Shown: in pieces, positions 24,858-34,203 of the stretch
How the letters are laid out: every line of letters begins with the position of its first letter
How positions within the stretch are numbered: position 1 is the first letter of the stretch
Source of the DNA: AP-15 sp963787425
Lineage (GTDB): Bacteria; Pseudomonadota; Alphaproteobacteria; ATCC43930; CGMCC-115725
Assembly: GCA_963787425.1 (NCBI GenBank)
Contig: CAWBCV010000011.1
Coordinates: 86,882 to 150,881, forward strand
Direction: 5' to 3'
Length of the DNA stretch: 64,000 nucleotides
Made by a program: the position numbers and the translations under genes
Notes under the pieces: model-generated
Told to the model about the DNA's origin: nothing
Databases searched by the model: none
What the model saw: the letters and a program-made list of their open reading frames with translations, nothing else

Positions 24858-26270
24858 ATGGCACACGACGCGTTGCGCACGATTTTGCCCGTCGCCGGCT
24901 GGCCCGAAGAGCGGGCGCGCACTGTCGAGATCACCGGCGGTGCCGACCCGGCATTGCCGACGCCATTCCGCATCGGGGCAGCAGGCGCCGCCGCCCTCGC
25001 CGCGACCGGCCTCGCCGCGGCCGATCTCTGGGAACTGCGCACCGGACGGCGGCAGGAGGTCGCGGTCGATCTGCGCCAAGCGGTCGCCTCGTTGCGCAGC
25101 GGGCACTACATGCAGATGAACGGCGCTTCCGTGTCGACCGAACGCAGCAAGGTAATGGGCGTTTATCCGGCGAAAAACGGACGCTGGAGCTATATCCACG
25201 CCAATTTCCCGAATCACCGCGAGGCCGCCCTCAAGGTCCTCAGCGTTCCGGAAGACCGCGACGCGGTGCGCCGCGCCGTGGCAAGCTGGGATGCGCTCGA
25301 GCTCGAAGAAGCGATCATCGCCGCAAAGGGCGCCGGCGGCATGGCGCGCAGCATGGCCGAATGGGCGCAGCATCCACAAGCCGCGGCGATCGCCTCTTTG
25401 CCCTTGATGGAGATCCTGAAGATCGGCGACAGCCCGCGGGAAAGGCTGCCCGAAAGCAACCGCCCGCTGTCGGGCATCCGCGTGCTCGATCTGACCCGGG
25501 TCCTCGCCGGACCGACCGCTGCCCGCACGCTCGCCGAGCACGGCGCCGATGTGCTGAAGATTACCGCGCCGCACCTGCCGAATATCGGCTACCAGGAATA
25601 CGACACCGGCCACGGCAAACTGTCGGCCCATCTCGACCTTCGTTACCCGCGGGATCTCGAAATCTTGCGCGGGCTGGTCCGCGACGCCGATGTCTTCTCG
25701 CAAGGCTATCGGCCCGGGACGCTTGGCAATCGCGGGCTTTCGCCGGAGGAATTGATACAGCTCCGCCCCGGGCTCGTTTACATCTCGATGTGCGCCTTCA
25801 GCCATGTGGGCCCCTGGGCCTCGCGCCGCGGGTTCGACACCGTCGTGCAGACCGTCAGCGGGATCACGACCCGCCAGGGCGAGCTCTTCCCCGGCGCCGA
25901 GCCCGGCCCGCAATTCTATCCGGTCTCGGCAATCGATTACCTGACCGGCTATCTGATGGCGTTCGGGGCGATGGTGGCATTGGCCCGCCGCGCCCGCGAA
26001 GGCGGCAGCTGGCTCGTGCGCATCTCATTGGCGCAGACCGGCCGCTGGCTGGTCGACCGCGGCGAAGTGTCTGAGGCTGCTCTGAAGGATGTGCCGAAGG
26101 AGATCCCGCAAGCCGACATTGACCGCTGGTCGATCGAGAGCGACACGCCGGTCGGGCGGCTGCGCCATCTGGGGCCCACCGTGCGCCTCTCCGAGACTCC
26201 GCCCCGCTGGGCCCGCCCCTCTGTCCCGCTCGGCTATAACGAGCCCGTCTGGCCCACCCGCGCCGCTTGA
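24858..26270 (+). CDS. Class III CoA-transferase (CaiB/BaiF family)
   Basis: The 470-residue protein belongs to the formyl-CoA/carnitine-CoA-transferase family. GIRVLDLTRVLAGPTAARTLAEHGADVLKI is the signature near residue 200; it is preceded by an unusual N-terminal domain of about 190 residues related to the family's second half. RRGFDTVVQTVSGI follows. Start at ATG 24858; a longer frame overlaps the divergent monooxygenase gene. Confidence 0.85.
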   Translation: MAHDALRTILPVAGWPEERARTVEITGGADPALPTPFRIGAAGAAALAATGLAAADLWELRTGRRQEVAVDLRQAVASLRSGHYMQMNGASVSTERSKVMGVYPAKNGRWSYIHANFPNHREAALKVLSVPEDRDAVRRAVASWDALELEEAIIAAKGAGGMARSMAEWAQHPQAAAIASLPLMEILKIGDSPRERLPESNRPLSGIRVLDLTRVLAGPTAARTLAEHGADVLKITAPHLPNIGYQEYDTGHGKLSAHLDLRYPRDLEILRGLVRDADVFSQGYRPGTLGNRGLSPEELIQLRPGLVYISMCAFSHVGPWASRRGFDTVVQTVSGITTRQGELFPGAEPGPQFYPVSAIDYLTGYLMAFGAMVALARRAREGGSWLVRISLAQTGRWLVDRGEVSEAALKDVPKEIPQADIDRWSIESDTPVGRLRHLGPTVRLSETPPRWARPSVPLGYNEPVWPTRAA

Positions 26271-26326
26271 GCCGCAATTGCCCTATGGGATTTGGTTGCC
26301 GCCGTCGGTGATCGGCCTGCTTCACG

Positions 26327-27055
26327 TCAGCGAGGTTCGCGGATGATGCGTGCGAAGGTGGCGAGAATCCGAAACCCGGCTTTGACGGTGCCTCGGAAGG
26401 TTCCCGCGACCTTGGATTTCCCGGCGAGGCGGCGGCCGTGCGGCACCGGGAGCTCGAGTATGCGCAGGCCGGCGCGTGCCGCCCGCATCTGCATCTCGAG
26501 GTTCCAGCCATAAGTCATCTCGCGCATGCCGAGCCGCCTCAGCGCATCGCCGCGGATCGCCCGGAAAGCGCACATATCGGTAAATCGCACCCCGTAAACG
26601 AGAGCGATAGCGGCGCCAATCGCGCAGCCAGCGAGCGCCTGATGGGCTCCCATGCTGCCTTTTTCGCGCTGACCCCGGGTACGCGAGCCGATCACGAAAT
26701 CCTGTTTGTCATCGAGCAGCGGCTGCACCAGGTTCGGGATCGCCTCGGGCCGGTCCCCACCGTCCCCATCGAGAAATACGAGGATTTCCGCCCCATCCTC
26801 GATCGCTGCGGCAGCCCCTTTGGCACAGGCCCGGCCGTACCCACGCTTTCGCTCGACGAGCACCGTTGCTCCGGCGGCGTGCGCCTCTGCGACGGTGCGA
26901 TCGCGGCTGCCGCCGTCGACGACGATGACTTGGTCGACCCAGCCGGACGGCATTGCCGCGAGCACTGGGCCGATCGCCCCTTCCTCGTCGAGCACCGGGA
27001 TGATTACGGCGATGCGCGCGCCTTTTCTCTCACCCCGACCTCTCCCCGAGCACAC
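26327..27055 (-). CDS. Family 2 glycosyltransferase (polyprenol-phosphate type)
   Basis: A 242-residue GT-A enzyme. AVIIPVLDEEGAIG, VVDGGSRDRT and the DGDG metal site (LVFLDGDGGDRPE) fit dolichyl-phosphate-mannose-synthase-like transferases. One hydrophobic segment near residues 145-160. The GTG start follows the upstream radical-SAM stop by a few bases, and its first 12 codons (CSGRGRGERKG) come from a REP-like repeat. Last gene of a four-gene operon. Confidence 0.82.
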   Translation of the reverse strand: MCSGRGRGERKGARIAVIIPVLDEEGAIGPVLAAMPSGWVDQVIVVDGGSRDRTVAEAHAAGATVLVERKRGYGRACAKGAAAAIEDGAEILVFLDGDGGDRPEAIPNLVQPLLDDKQDFVIGSRTRGQREKGSMGAHQALAGCAIGAAIALVYGVRFTDMCAFRAIRGDALRRLGMREMTYGWNLEMQMRAARAGLRILELPVPHGRRLAGKSKVAGTFRGTVKAGFRILATFARIIREPR

Positions 27056-27058
27056 TCC
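27018..27058. repeat. REP-like GC-rich repeat at a gene junction
   Basis: CTCTCACCCCGACCTCTCCCCGAG, half of the palindrome type seen at 4745 and 6848. It overlaps the first codons of the GT2 gene. Confidence 0.45.
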
Positions 27059-27059
27059 G

Positions 27060-28118
27060 TCACAGGCTCCAGCGGACGCCGCACGAGGCGCAGGCGGGCG
27101 GCGGTGTATCGCTCAACAATGCGCGCCGGAAATCCTGGTAGCGCGGCCCGTTCCAGATCTGCCGAAGACTCTCTTTGGTTGCATCTCCCAAGGTGAAGTT
27201 GTCATAGCCGCGCATCGAAAACGGCGCGATACAGCACGGGATCGCTCGGCCGTGGGCAGTGAAATACATCAGTGTCCAGGGCCGCCGGCACAGCGACCAT
27301 GGCTGGTCCTCGGCTGCGCGCTTGAGGCTGGTGCCGGGCTCGGTCGCGCCGGAGGCGTTGAAGCGGACCCCGAGCGTCTCGGCAATGGCGGCAGCTTCCT
27401 CGAGCCGTCTCGGCTCGTCACCTTCGAGCTTTTCGAACAACGCGGATCGGGCGCGCGCCAAGCCCTCCCCTTCCGACGTAAAGACCAGGCGCTGAAGATG
27501 AATCTCCGAGACGCCGATACGGTGCGCCAGCCGCACAAATTCCGGCAGCTGGTCGATCGTCTCTTTGAGCCCGGTCAGCCACAGCGAGACCAGAGGGCGC
27601 TCGAGGCCTTCGGCGCGCTGCAACGCGGTGAAGGCGACCACGTTGCGGACGATCCGGTCAAACACGTTTTTGCCGCGCACTGCCAGAAAGGTTTCGGGTT
27701 CGGCGGCGTCGAGCGACACCCGCAATTCGTCCAACCCTGCGGCGATCAGCTCCCTGCCCTTGCGCTCCGTCAGCAACGTGCCGTTGGTGTTGAACAACAC
27801 ATAGGTGCCGCGCTCCTTCAGATAGCGCACCATGCGGGGCAGCGCTTTTACCATCATCGGCTCGCCGACCCCGTGCAATACGACGCGAGCTATGCGTGGA
27901 AACTGGTCGACGATATGGGTGAACAATTGCCAGCTCATATCGGCCGGGGGTTCGAGATCTTCGAAGGTCCGCGGACAGGTTTCGCACAACAGGTTGCACC
28001 GGTTGGTCGTCTCGATATAGAGGCAGACCGGCTCCTGGTCGGCAATCTCGCCGCGCGCGTCGCCGACGGCTTCGAAATAGCGCCGCGGGTCGGGTCTAGG
28101 TTGCGCAGTCAATGGCAC
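27060..28118 (-). CDS. Radical SAM/SPASM-domain protein
   Basis: The 352-residue protein has the radical-SAM cluster motif CNLLCETC in its first 50 residues, the GEPM motif, and a C-terminal cysteine-rich SPASM region (PCCIAPFS, CASCGVRW) for extra Fe-S clusters. The frame extends upstream, but GGGAG before GTG 28118 and the end of the preceding gene at 28096 favour this start. Substrate unknown; the context of three glycosyltransferase-like genes suggests modification of a lipid or glycan. Confidence 0.8.
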   Translation of the reverse strand: MPLTAQPRPDPRRYFEAVGDARGEIADQEPVCLYIETTNRCNLLCETCPRTFEDLEPPADMSWQLFTHIVDQFPRIARVVLHGVGEPMMVKALPRMVRYLKERGTYVLFNTNGTLLTERKGRELIAAGLDELRVSLDAAEPETFLAVRGKNVFDRIVRNVVAFTALQRAEGLERPLVSLWLTGLKETIDQLPEFVRLAHRIGVSEIHLQRLVFTSEGEGLARARSALFEKLEGDEPRRLEEAAAIAETLGVRFNASGATEPGTSLKRAAEDQPWSLCRRPWTLMYFTAHGRAIPCCIAPFSMRGYDNFTLGDATKESLRQIWNGPRYQDFRRALLSDTPPPACASCGVRWSL

Positions 28119-29475
28119 GCCGTGCTCCCGACCTTTTGCTGGAAACAGTTCGCCAGACAATATCGACGGCACAGAGTATGACAAAGCCGCCGTACAGAGT
28201 GAACCCCACCCAAAACGGAATACTGCCGGTCTTGTCGTCTAAGTACAGCAGAACAGCCGCGAGAGTGAGCCACCAGGCCGGCCACCATGGTGCGATGGTC
28301 AACAGCGCGACGAGCCAGACGAAATACCAGGCATAATGGGGTGAGGCGAAGAACAGCGCCGCTGTGCCCAACGCCATCGCCCAGTTCAGGCCCGAGCGCG
28401 GCTCCGGCCGCCGGCGCAAAGCGCCGATCGCCAACCCCGCCATGACGCTCCCCGCCAAACCTAGATAGGCGGCGAGCGGCAGCGGAATGGTGCGCCGGAT
28501 GACCCCGAGGAGCCAGAAACCGCCGCCCGAGCCAAAATTTTCTTCCGCGACATAGCCGGGTAGAAACCCCAGAGCCCGCGACCCGACGCCGATATAGGGG
28601 AGATAGGCGGCAACGATTACGGCGATGAAGGCGGCGGGCCATCGCCAATCGCCCGAATTTGACTTGTCCGGGCGCCACAGCGCCGGCGCCAGAACCAGCG
28701 GGAAAAACTTTACCAGCGTCCCGGCGGCGAGCGCCACAGCCGACCAGACGCGCCCTCCGCTGATGCCGGCGGCGAACGCCAGGGCGACCGATGTGACGAC
28801 CGCCGCATCGACATGCCCGGAGCCGGCAATCTCCCAGACCGGCAGCGGGTGCCAGGCATAGAGCAGGATGTGCTCCGGCGGCCGCCCGGCGGCCCGCAAG
28901 GTAAAGAGCAAGGTCCCGATGCCGACGGCCTCGATCGTGACAAACAACAGCTTCATCGCGAACGCCGTGCCGCCGAACCGGTTTGCCACCAGAAACAGCA
29001 TCTGGGCGACCGGCGGGTAGATCGTCGGCGCGTAATTGTTGCGATTGATGTTCGGAAAGATCAGCGCGTCGCGCAGCGGCGCGAGTACGGGATCGGTCGG
29101 AATGTAGCGGTAAGGATTGATTCCGGCGGCCTGGACCCGCCCGTCCCAGATGTAGCGGTTGATGTCGTCAGACAAAAAGACCGGTGCCGCGAGCGCGATC
29201 AGGCGCAGTAGGGCCGCTGTTCCCAGAATCAGGGCCAATACGGGCCGCTGATCGCGGCCGCGCAGGACGTGAGCTGCAGCAAACGCCCAGACCCCTCCTT
29301 GGACCAAGGCGACGATGACAAAGGCGGGCAGATCAGCGTCGAATTGGGCGGCCAGCCCGCCTGCCGCGCCCACCAGCAGCAGGCCGGCAAGCAGCAGCAG
29401 CTTCGACCGCGCGGTTCGCGCCCCCACCCTAGCCTTCCCGAGACGGCGGGAGAGGGAATGGAAGGGGGCCGGCAC
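28096..29475 (-). CDS. Integral membrane glycosyltransferase (GT87/DUF2029-like)
   Basis: A 459-residue protein with about ten membrane helices. The luminal acidic motif after the first helices reads FLSDDINRYIWDGR (GT-C aspartate site), followed by GINPYRYIP, and YPPVAQ and HPLPVWEIAGSGHVDA are typical of polyprenol-phosphate-mannose-dependent mannosyltransferases. The first 20 codons overlap both the upstream gene and a REP-like repeat, so the native start may be inside. Confidence 0.83.
   Translation of the reverse strand: MPAPFHSLSRRLGKARVGARTARSKLLLLAGLLLVGAAGGLAAQFDADLPAFVIVALVQGGVWAFAAAHVLRGRDQRPVLALILGTAALLRLIALAAPVFLSDDINRYIWDGRVQAAGINPYRYIPTDPVLAPLRDALIFPNINRNNYAPTIYPPVAQMLFLVANRFGGTAFAMKLLFVTIEAVGIGTLLFTLRAAGRPPEHILLYAWHPLPVWEIAGSGHVDAAVVTSVALAFAAGISGGRVWSAVALAAGTLVKFFPLVLAPALWRPDKSNSGDWRWPAAFIAVIVAAYLPYIGVGSRALGFLPGYVAEENFGSGGGFWLLGVIRRTIPLPLAAYLGLAGSVMAGLAIGALRRRPEPRSGLNWAMALGTAALFFASPHYAWYFVWLVALLTIAPWWPAWWLTLAAVLLYLDDKTGSIPFWVGFTLYGGFVILCAVDIVWRTVSSKRSGARRAIDCAT
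29425..29472. repeat. REP-like GC-rich palindrome at a gene junction
   Basis: CCCCCACCCTAGCCTTCCC mirrors GGGAGAGGGAATGGAAGGGGG. It encodes the last residues of the DUF2064 protein (GPLPFPLPPSREG) and the first of the GT87 protein, so insertion of a REP created the present overlap. Confidence 0.6.
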
Positions 29476-30214
29476 GGCCGAGCAGGCGTTCGATGCCGCC
29501 GTTCCTGGCCGCCAACTTCTCGAGAAAAGCCGTGGTACTGGGCGCTAGATAGCCGTTGAGATACGGGCTCCCTGCGCTGCGGCATGATCCGATCTCGCGG
29601 GCAAGCATCGCCAGTGTCGCGTCGTCGTCGACATCGTACCATTCGGGCAGCGGCGCGACGGCGACCCCGATCTCGCGGGCTCGGGCGAGCGTCTGCCGGA
29701 AGACCCGTTCGGTGCTCCAGTCGATCTCCTCGAACAGCCGCCGGTGAAACTGCTTCAACCCGATCAAGTAATAGCCGCCATCCGCGGCGGGCCCGAGGAC
29801 GACGCGATCGCCCGATTCCCGCAGCCGGAGAACCGTCTCGACGAGGAATTCGGTCGGCAAGGTCGGGCTGTCGGCGTTGACGAGACAAGCCGAGCTGTAC
29901 CCTGCGTCAAAAAGATCCCGCATCGCATGGAACAGACTGCGCCCGATTGTCGCCTCCCTCGGCGGCAGCAGTTTGAAGCCGTCGGGCAGCAGGTCATCGA
30001 AGAAGGGCTCGGAGCCCAGCGGATGATAAGCGGCAAAACCCTGTATCGGCACCTGCTTCGCCGCGGCTACGATGTTCGTCGCGACGTCCGTCAGACAGCA
30101 AGTGTTGAGCTCGGCGGCCTCCTCATAGGTCAGCGGCGGCACGAGGCGCGTCTTTACGGTCCCGGCAATCGACGCCTTGGCCATGATCGCAACCGCGCAC
30201 CGTTCTTCAGCCAA
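29429..30214 (-). CDS. DUF2064 / TIGR04282 glycosyltransferase-like protein
   Basis: The 261-residue GT-A-like protein shows IMAKASIAGTVKTRL at the N-terminus, LVNADSPTLP as metal-site region and GPAADGGYYLIGLK, hallmark of DUF2064 proteins often paired with GT2 enzymes. The final 13 residues derive from a REP-like repeat. First gene of the operon DUF2064 - GT87 - radical SAM - GT2. Confidence 0.85.
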   Translation of the reverse strand: MAEERCAVAIMAKASIAGTVKTRLVPPLTYEEAAELNTCCLTDVATNIVAAAKQVPIQGFAAYHPLGSEPFFDDLLPDGFKLLPPREATIGRSLFHAMRDLFDAGYSSACLVNADSPTLPTEFLVETVLRLRESGDRVVLGPAADGGYYLIGLKQFHRRLFEEIDWSTERVFRQTLARAREIGVAVAPLPEWYDVDDDATLAMLAREIGSCRSAGSPYLNGYLAPSTTAFLEKLAARNGGIERLLGRAGPLPFPLPPSREG

Positions 30215-30250
30215 GGCGGCCCCCTCTCCCTCAGTCGCAGAGCTCTCAGG

Positions 30251-30482
30251 AGCCGCTGAACCAATTGTATCCGTAATCTTCCCAAAAGCCGCCTGGATAG
30301 CTGTTCGTCACCGTCAACACCACGGAATTTCGGATTTTTGAAGCCGAACGTTGTCGGGATCCGGATCTTCATTGGGTAGCCAAACTTGCGCGGCAATACC
30401 TGGTCCGCGAAGGTAAAAGCCATGATCGTTTGCGGGTGCAGCGCGGTCGGCTTATCGATGCTGGTGTAATACCAACGTAACG
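30251..30482 (-). pseudogene. Molybdopterin-dependent oxidoreductase, C-terminal remnant
   Basis: The complement reads WYYTSIDKPTALHPQT, then PRKFGYPMKIRIPTTFGFKNPKF; after a frameshift it continues VLTVTNSYPGGFWEDYGYNW and stops. This is the C-terminus of a sulfite-oxidase-family molybdenum enzyme. The rest is missing. Confidence 0.8.
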
Positions 30483-30539
30483 CCGAACAGCAGCTCCTGG
30501 TTGTAGATGCCCCACCCGCTGCCGGTCATGCCCGGCGGG

Positions 30540-31237
30540 ACGAGGGATGCTGCCGCTGCGGCGGGCAGCCGACGGTGGTCATCGATACCGGGCATGGCGG
30601 GATCGACCGCGGCGCGATCAGCCCCAACGGCGTCTACGAAAGGACATTGTTCTGCCGATTGCATGGGATTTTGCCCGCGAGCTGGCGGCGATTCGCCGCT
30701 TTCGCGTCGTGCTGACCCGCAGCGTCGCCGAATTCATCCCATTACATGACCGGGTCGCTCGCGCCTGGCATGCCGATCTGTTCTTGTCTATACACGCCGC
30801 TGCGCCCGATACGGAAATGCGAGGCTTATTGCTAGTTACCTTGTCGACGCAGGCGTCGAACCGAGGGGTCTCCGCGTTCGCCATAGCGAGAACAGAGTCG
30901 ATCTCGTCGAGAGCATCAAGCTGTCGCGGCAGTCACGCGATATTGGCGACATCTTGATCGATCTGACCCGACGTCAGACCGGCAACTTCTCGGCTGCGCT
31001 CGCCCGCGCGATTGTCGACCGGCTCGCGCGCACGGTCGTTCTGCTCGGTCATCCGCAGCGCTCGACCGATTTTGCGGTTTGACGGCACCCGATATCTCTT
31101 CCGCCATCGTGGCACTCGGCTGTCTGTCGAACCCGCAGGAGGAACGCCTGCTGCCGCAGCGGGCGTACCAGCAGAAATTGGCGCGCGGTCTGGTGCGTGC
31201 GGTTGAGGCCTACTTCGCCGCGCATCCGGCGAGTTGA
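30540..31237 (+). pseudogene. N-acetylmuramoyl-L-alanine amidase remnant
   Basis: VVIDTGHGGIDRGAISPNG is the Amidase_3 zinc motif. Across at least three frameshifts it continues DIVLPIAWDFARELA, VVLTRSVAEFIPLHDRV, DLFLSIHAAA, NRVDLVESIKLSRQSRDIGD and finally AIVALGCLSNPQEERLL with KLARGLVRAVEAYF. The gene is complete in content but destroyed in frame. Confidence 0.85.
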
Positions 31238-31309
31238 GGCGCCTGCTTGCCTCTGGAGTGATGCCGCGGTAACTCTGCCGCGACTTCTCGGCAGGAGATC
31301 GGCTATGAC

Positions 31310-31805
31310 GGGCGCGTGTTGAGCGGCGGCGGCGACATTGAGCGATCGGCGTATTGCATCCACGCCCCGATCCACCGGCTAATCCCGAGCGCCGCTTGCG
31401 CGCTCACACCCACATGCCTTACGCCAGCGCCCTGACCCGCCTCGCAGACCCGCGGATCGAGGCAATCGGCCAAACCGAAATCGGCTTTCTCGATTGCGTC
31501 GCCTACGACGAAGGATATCTCGGGCTGGCTTTGACCCGGCCGAGGGGGAAAGGCTGGCCGCGGTGATCGGACCGCGCAACAAGGTTCTGTCATGGCCAAT
31601 CACGGCGTGGTCGTGGTCGGCGAAACGGTCGCCGAAGCCCTATGATCGGCTTTAATTACCTCGAGCGCGCTTGCCAGGTGCAGCTCTATGCAATGTGGAC
31701 GGGCCGTGCGCTGAAGCACGTGCCGGCGGCAATCGTCGAGCATACGCCGCACCAATACGCCCGCCTCGCCGGCCTACCAGGACAAGCCGGCCTGTGAACA
31801 CCACT
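31310..31805 (+). pseudogene. Class II aldolase/adducin-family remnant
   Basis: Fragments in different frames spell THMPYASALTRLADPRIE, IGQTEIGFLDCVAYDE, MANHGVVVVGETVAEA and YLERACQVQLYAMWTGRAL. This is the C-terminal two-thirds of an AraD/FucA-like class II aldolase, broken by several frameshifts. Confidence 0.8.
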
Positions 31806-31962
31806 TCGCCACGCGGTGCTCTGCGGATCTCTGCATTTCGCTTACGTTTCGTAAGGTTGATGATTGTGCCCATAGGCCGCCAGCATCGCCGCTCCGGGCG
31901 GGAAGTTGACGTCACGGACGAGGCCCCGATATAAGTCTCGTTTTTCGGTCACGGCGAACTGC

Positions 31963-32223
31963 ATGGCTAATCACAAATCAGCGGAAAAGCGCATCCGGCA
32001 GACGGCCAAGCGCACAGCGATCAATCGCGCTCGAGTAAGCCGGGTGCGCACCTTTGTCAAAAAGGTCGAGACTGCGATCTCAACCGGTGACAAGGCGACG
32101 GCACAGTCGGCCCTCCGGGTAGCGCAGCCCGAGCTGCACCGGGCAATAACCAAGGGAGTGCTCCACAAGAACACGGTCTCGCGCAAATTGTCGCGGCTGG
32201 CGGCGAGGATCAACGCGCTCTGA
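31963..32223 (+). CDS. rpsT: Small ribosomal subunit protein bS20
   Basis: The 86-residue basic protein MANHKSAEKRIRQTAKR matches S20, which binds 16S rRNA early in 30S assembly. KGVLHKNTVSRKLSRLAARI ends the protein. The start at ATG 31963 is fixed by family length. rpsT directly upstream of dnaA is a classical alphaproteobacterial order. Confidence 0.97.
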   Translation: MANHKSAEKRIRQTAKRTAINRARVSRVRTFVKKVETAISTGDKATAQSALRVAQPELHRAITKGVLHKNTVSRKLSRLAARINAL

Positions 32224-32598
32224 CCACAGATTGCGCCGATCGTGTCCGCGGCGGAATGCCGCAGGCGAGGACCGGCCCGGATTTCTTAGGCGGACGAACC
32301 GGGGGCGCTGGCGGCCAAAAAATATCTGCGCGTTCCTTCTTCGGTCCCATTGCCACTAATCCGCCACATAGGTAAACTCCCAAATAACGGTGCCCAAAAG
32401 TACGGCTATGTCGCGTAAATGTTGGTGGACGTCAAGAAAACGTCAACCTATTGACATCTAATCGGCTGTAATTAGCCATGGGGAGAGCGTCTCTTCCGTA
32501 TTGAGTAGTATCGCAGAGCCACGAGTGGTGCCTCTGCAGGGTGGCATATTGCCGGGAAGCGGCCGGAATCGCGTCTGTTCTATTGATGGGGGGGAGGG
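32224..32598. other. rpsT-dnaA intergenic region
   Basis: 375 bp without a gene. The second half is relatively AT-rich and has two ACGTCAA direct repeats and a GGCT-GTAATT-AGCC hairpin. TTGACA (32451-32456) could be a -35 but has no good -10 at the right distance. No TTATCCACA DnaA box was found, so I do not call an origin. Confidence 0.5.
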
Positions 32599-34038
32599 GT
32601 GACGCAAGCAATTCAAGAAGATGCGACCAACACGATGACAGCGCGCGAGGCGGAGTGGATTGGCGTTCTCGGTCAGCTCAGGGCGGAAGTTGGCGAGGAC
32701 GCTTTCCGCAGCTGGCTGCAACCGATAAACCTGGAGCACGTCGACAGCGGACGGGCCGTCGTCGCGGCACCCACGCGCTTTTTGCGCGACTGGGTGGCGA
32801 CCCATTATGCGGACCGGCTTCTCGCACTGTGGCGGGCGGAGAACGAGCAAGTAAAGCGCCTCTCCATCGTCGTCGCCGTGCCTTCAGGGCCGGCAAACGG
32901 CAATCATTTCCCCGGCCCGGATGATGACATGGAAGCCCCTGCGGCTTTGCTTGCTTCCGCCGGACCTGTCCAGCCGCTCGAAATCGGCGACGATAAGGCG
33001 CAGCTCTTGGCTCTCGATCATCGCTTCGTTTTCGAGAATTTCGTCGTCGGCAAGCCCAACGAGCTCGCCCATGCCGCGGCGCGGCGAGTCGCCGAGGCTT
33101 GCGCGTGCCCGGGTAACCCGGTGCCGTTCAATCCGCTGTTTCTTTATGGCGGCGTCGGGCTCGGCAAGACTCATCTCATGCACGCAGTGGCCTGGCACGT
33201 CCGCAAGCATGCCTGCGGTCGGAAGATAATCTATCTTTCGGCTGAAAAGTTCATGTATCAGTTCATCCGAGCATTGCGTTACAAATCGACTATGGACTTC
33301 AAGGAACAATTCCGCTCGGTTGATCTGTTGATGATCGATGACGTGCAATTTATCATCGGCAAGGAGTCGACCCAGGAAGAGTTCTTCCATACCTTTAATG
33401 CACTGGTCGACGAGAACCGCCAAATCGTGATCTCGGCCGACAAATCTCCCTCTGACCTCGAAGGCATGGAAGAGCGCATGCGCTCGCGGCTCGGCTGGGG
33501 TTTGGTCGCCGACCTGCACCCGACCACTTACGAATTGCGTCTCGGCATTTTGCAGTCCAAGGCCGAGCAGGGCGGCCTGAGGATTCCGCCTAAGGTAATG
33601 GAGTTTCTTGCCCACAAGATCGCCTCGAATGTTCGAGAACTTGAGGGCGCGTTGAACCGAATCGCCGCCCATGTGCAACTGGTCGGGCGCGAAATTACGC
33701 TCGAGAGCGTGCAGGAAGTGCTGCACGACCTGCTCCGCTCGAGCGAGCGGCGGATAACGATCGACGAGATCCAAAGGAAGGTCGCCGAACACTTCAATAT
33801 AAAATTAGGCGAGATGACGTCCGACCGCCGGGCCCGCGCCGTCGCCCGCCCGCGTCAGGTCGCGATGTATCTGGCCAAGCAGCTGACGACGCGATCGCTG
33901 CCGCAAATCGGCCGCAAGTTCGGCGGCCGCGATCACACCACCGTCATGCACGCGGTGCGCAAGATCGAAGAGCTGATGCGCACCGACCCATCGCTCGCAG
34001 AGGACGTCGAGCTGTTGCGCCGAATGCTGCAGGGCTGA
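32599..34038 (+). CDS. dnaA: Chromosomal replication initiator protein DnaA
   Basis: A 479-residue protein with domain I (WIGVLGQLRAEVGEDAFRSW), Walker A GGVGLGKTH, Walker B LLMIDDVQF and the domain IV box-binding motif GRDHTTVMHAVRKIE. GTG 32599 sits against a GGGGAGG run at very short spacing; ATG 32635 is the alternative start. Confidence 0.97.
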   Translation: MTQAIQEDATNTMTAREAEWIGVLGQLRAEVGEDAFRSWLQPINLEHVDSGRAVVAAPTRFLRDWVATHYADRLLALWRAENEQVKRLSIVVAVPSGPANGNHFPGPDDDMEAPAALLASAGPVQPLEIGDDKAQLLALDHRFVFENFVVGKPNELAHAAARRVAEACACPGNPVPFNPLFLYGGVGLGKTHLMHAVAWHVRKHACGRKIIYLSAEKFMYQFIRALRYKSTMDFKEQFRSVDLLMIDDVQFIIGKESTQEEFFHTFNALVDENRQIVISADKSPSDLEGMEERMRSRLGWGLVADLHPTTYELRLGILQSKAEQGGLRIPPKVMEFLAHKIASNVRELEGALNRIAAHVQLVGREITLESVQEVLHDLLRSSERRITIDEIQRKVAEHFNIKLGEMTSDRRARAVARPRQVAMYLAKQLTTRSLPQIGRKFGGRDHTTVMHAVRKIEELMRTDPSLAEDVELLRRMLQG

Positions 34039-34140
34039 GCGCCCATTACGCGTCCGCGGCAAACGCGGGTGCTGAGGCGGGCGGCCGATCGTGCTATAGT
34101 GCTGTCCCGTCGAGCCGGAATGACGCGGCGGGGGCACTGA

Positions 34141-34168
34141 CCGCCCTCTGGGGATGAGCCGAGGGCGG
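34141..34168. other. Hairpin upstream of dnaN
   Basis: CCGCCCTC and GAGGGCGG form a perfect 8-bp stem with a 12-base loop, 36 bp before the dnaN ATG. There is no T-tract on the plus strand. It could be an attenuator or a processing structure between dnaA and dnaN. TATAGT at 34095-34100 may be a dnaN -10. Confidence 0.35.
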
Positions 34169-34203
34169 CGGAGGCCGGGGTCGGCAACTCTTGTGTAGTC
34201 AAC

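Noticed and set aside
31810..31870. DUF4169-like start (MGTIINLTKRKRNAE) on the minus strand
   Set aside because: Only about 15 residues resemble the family; too short to call.
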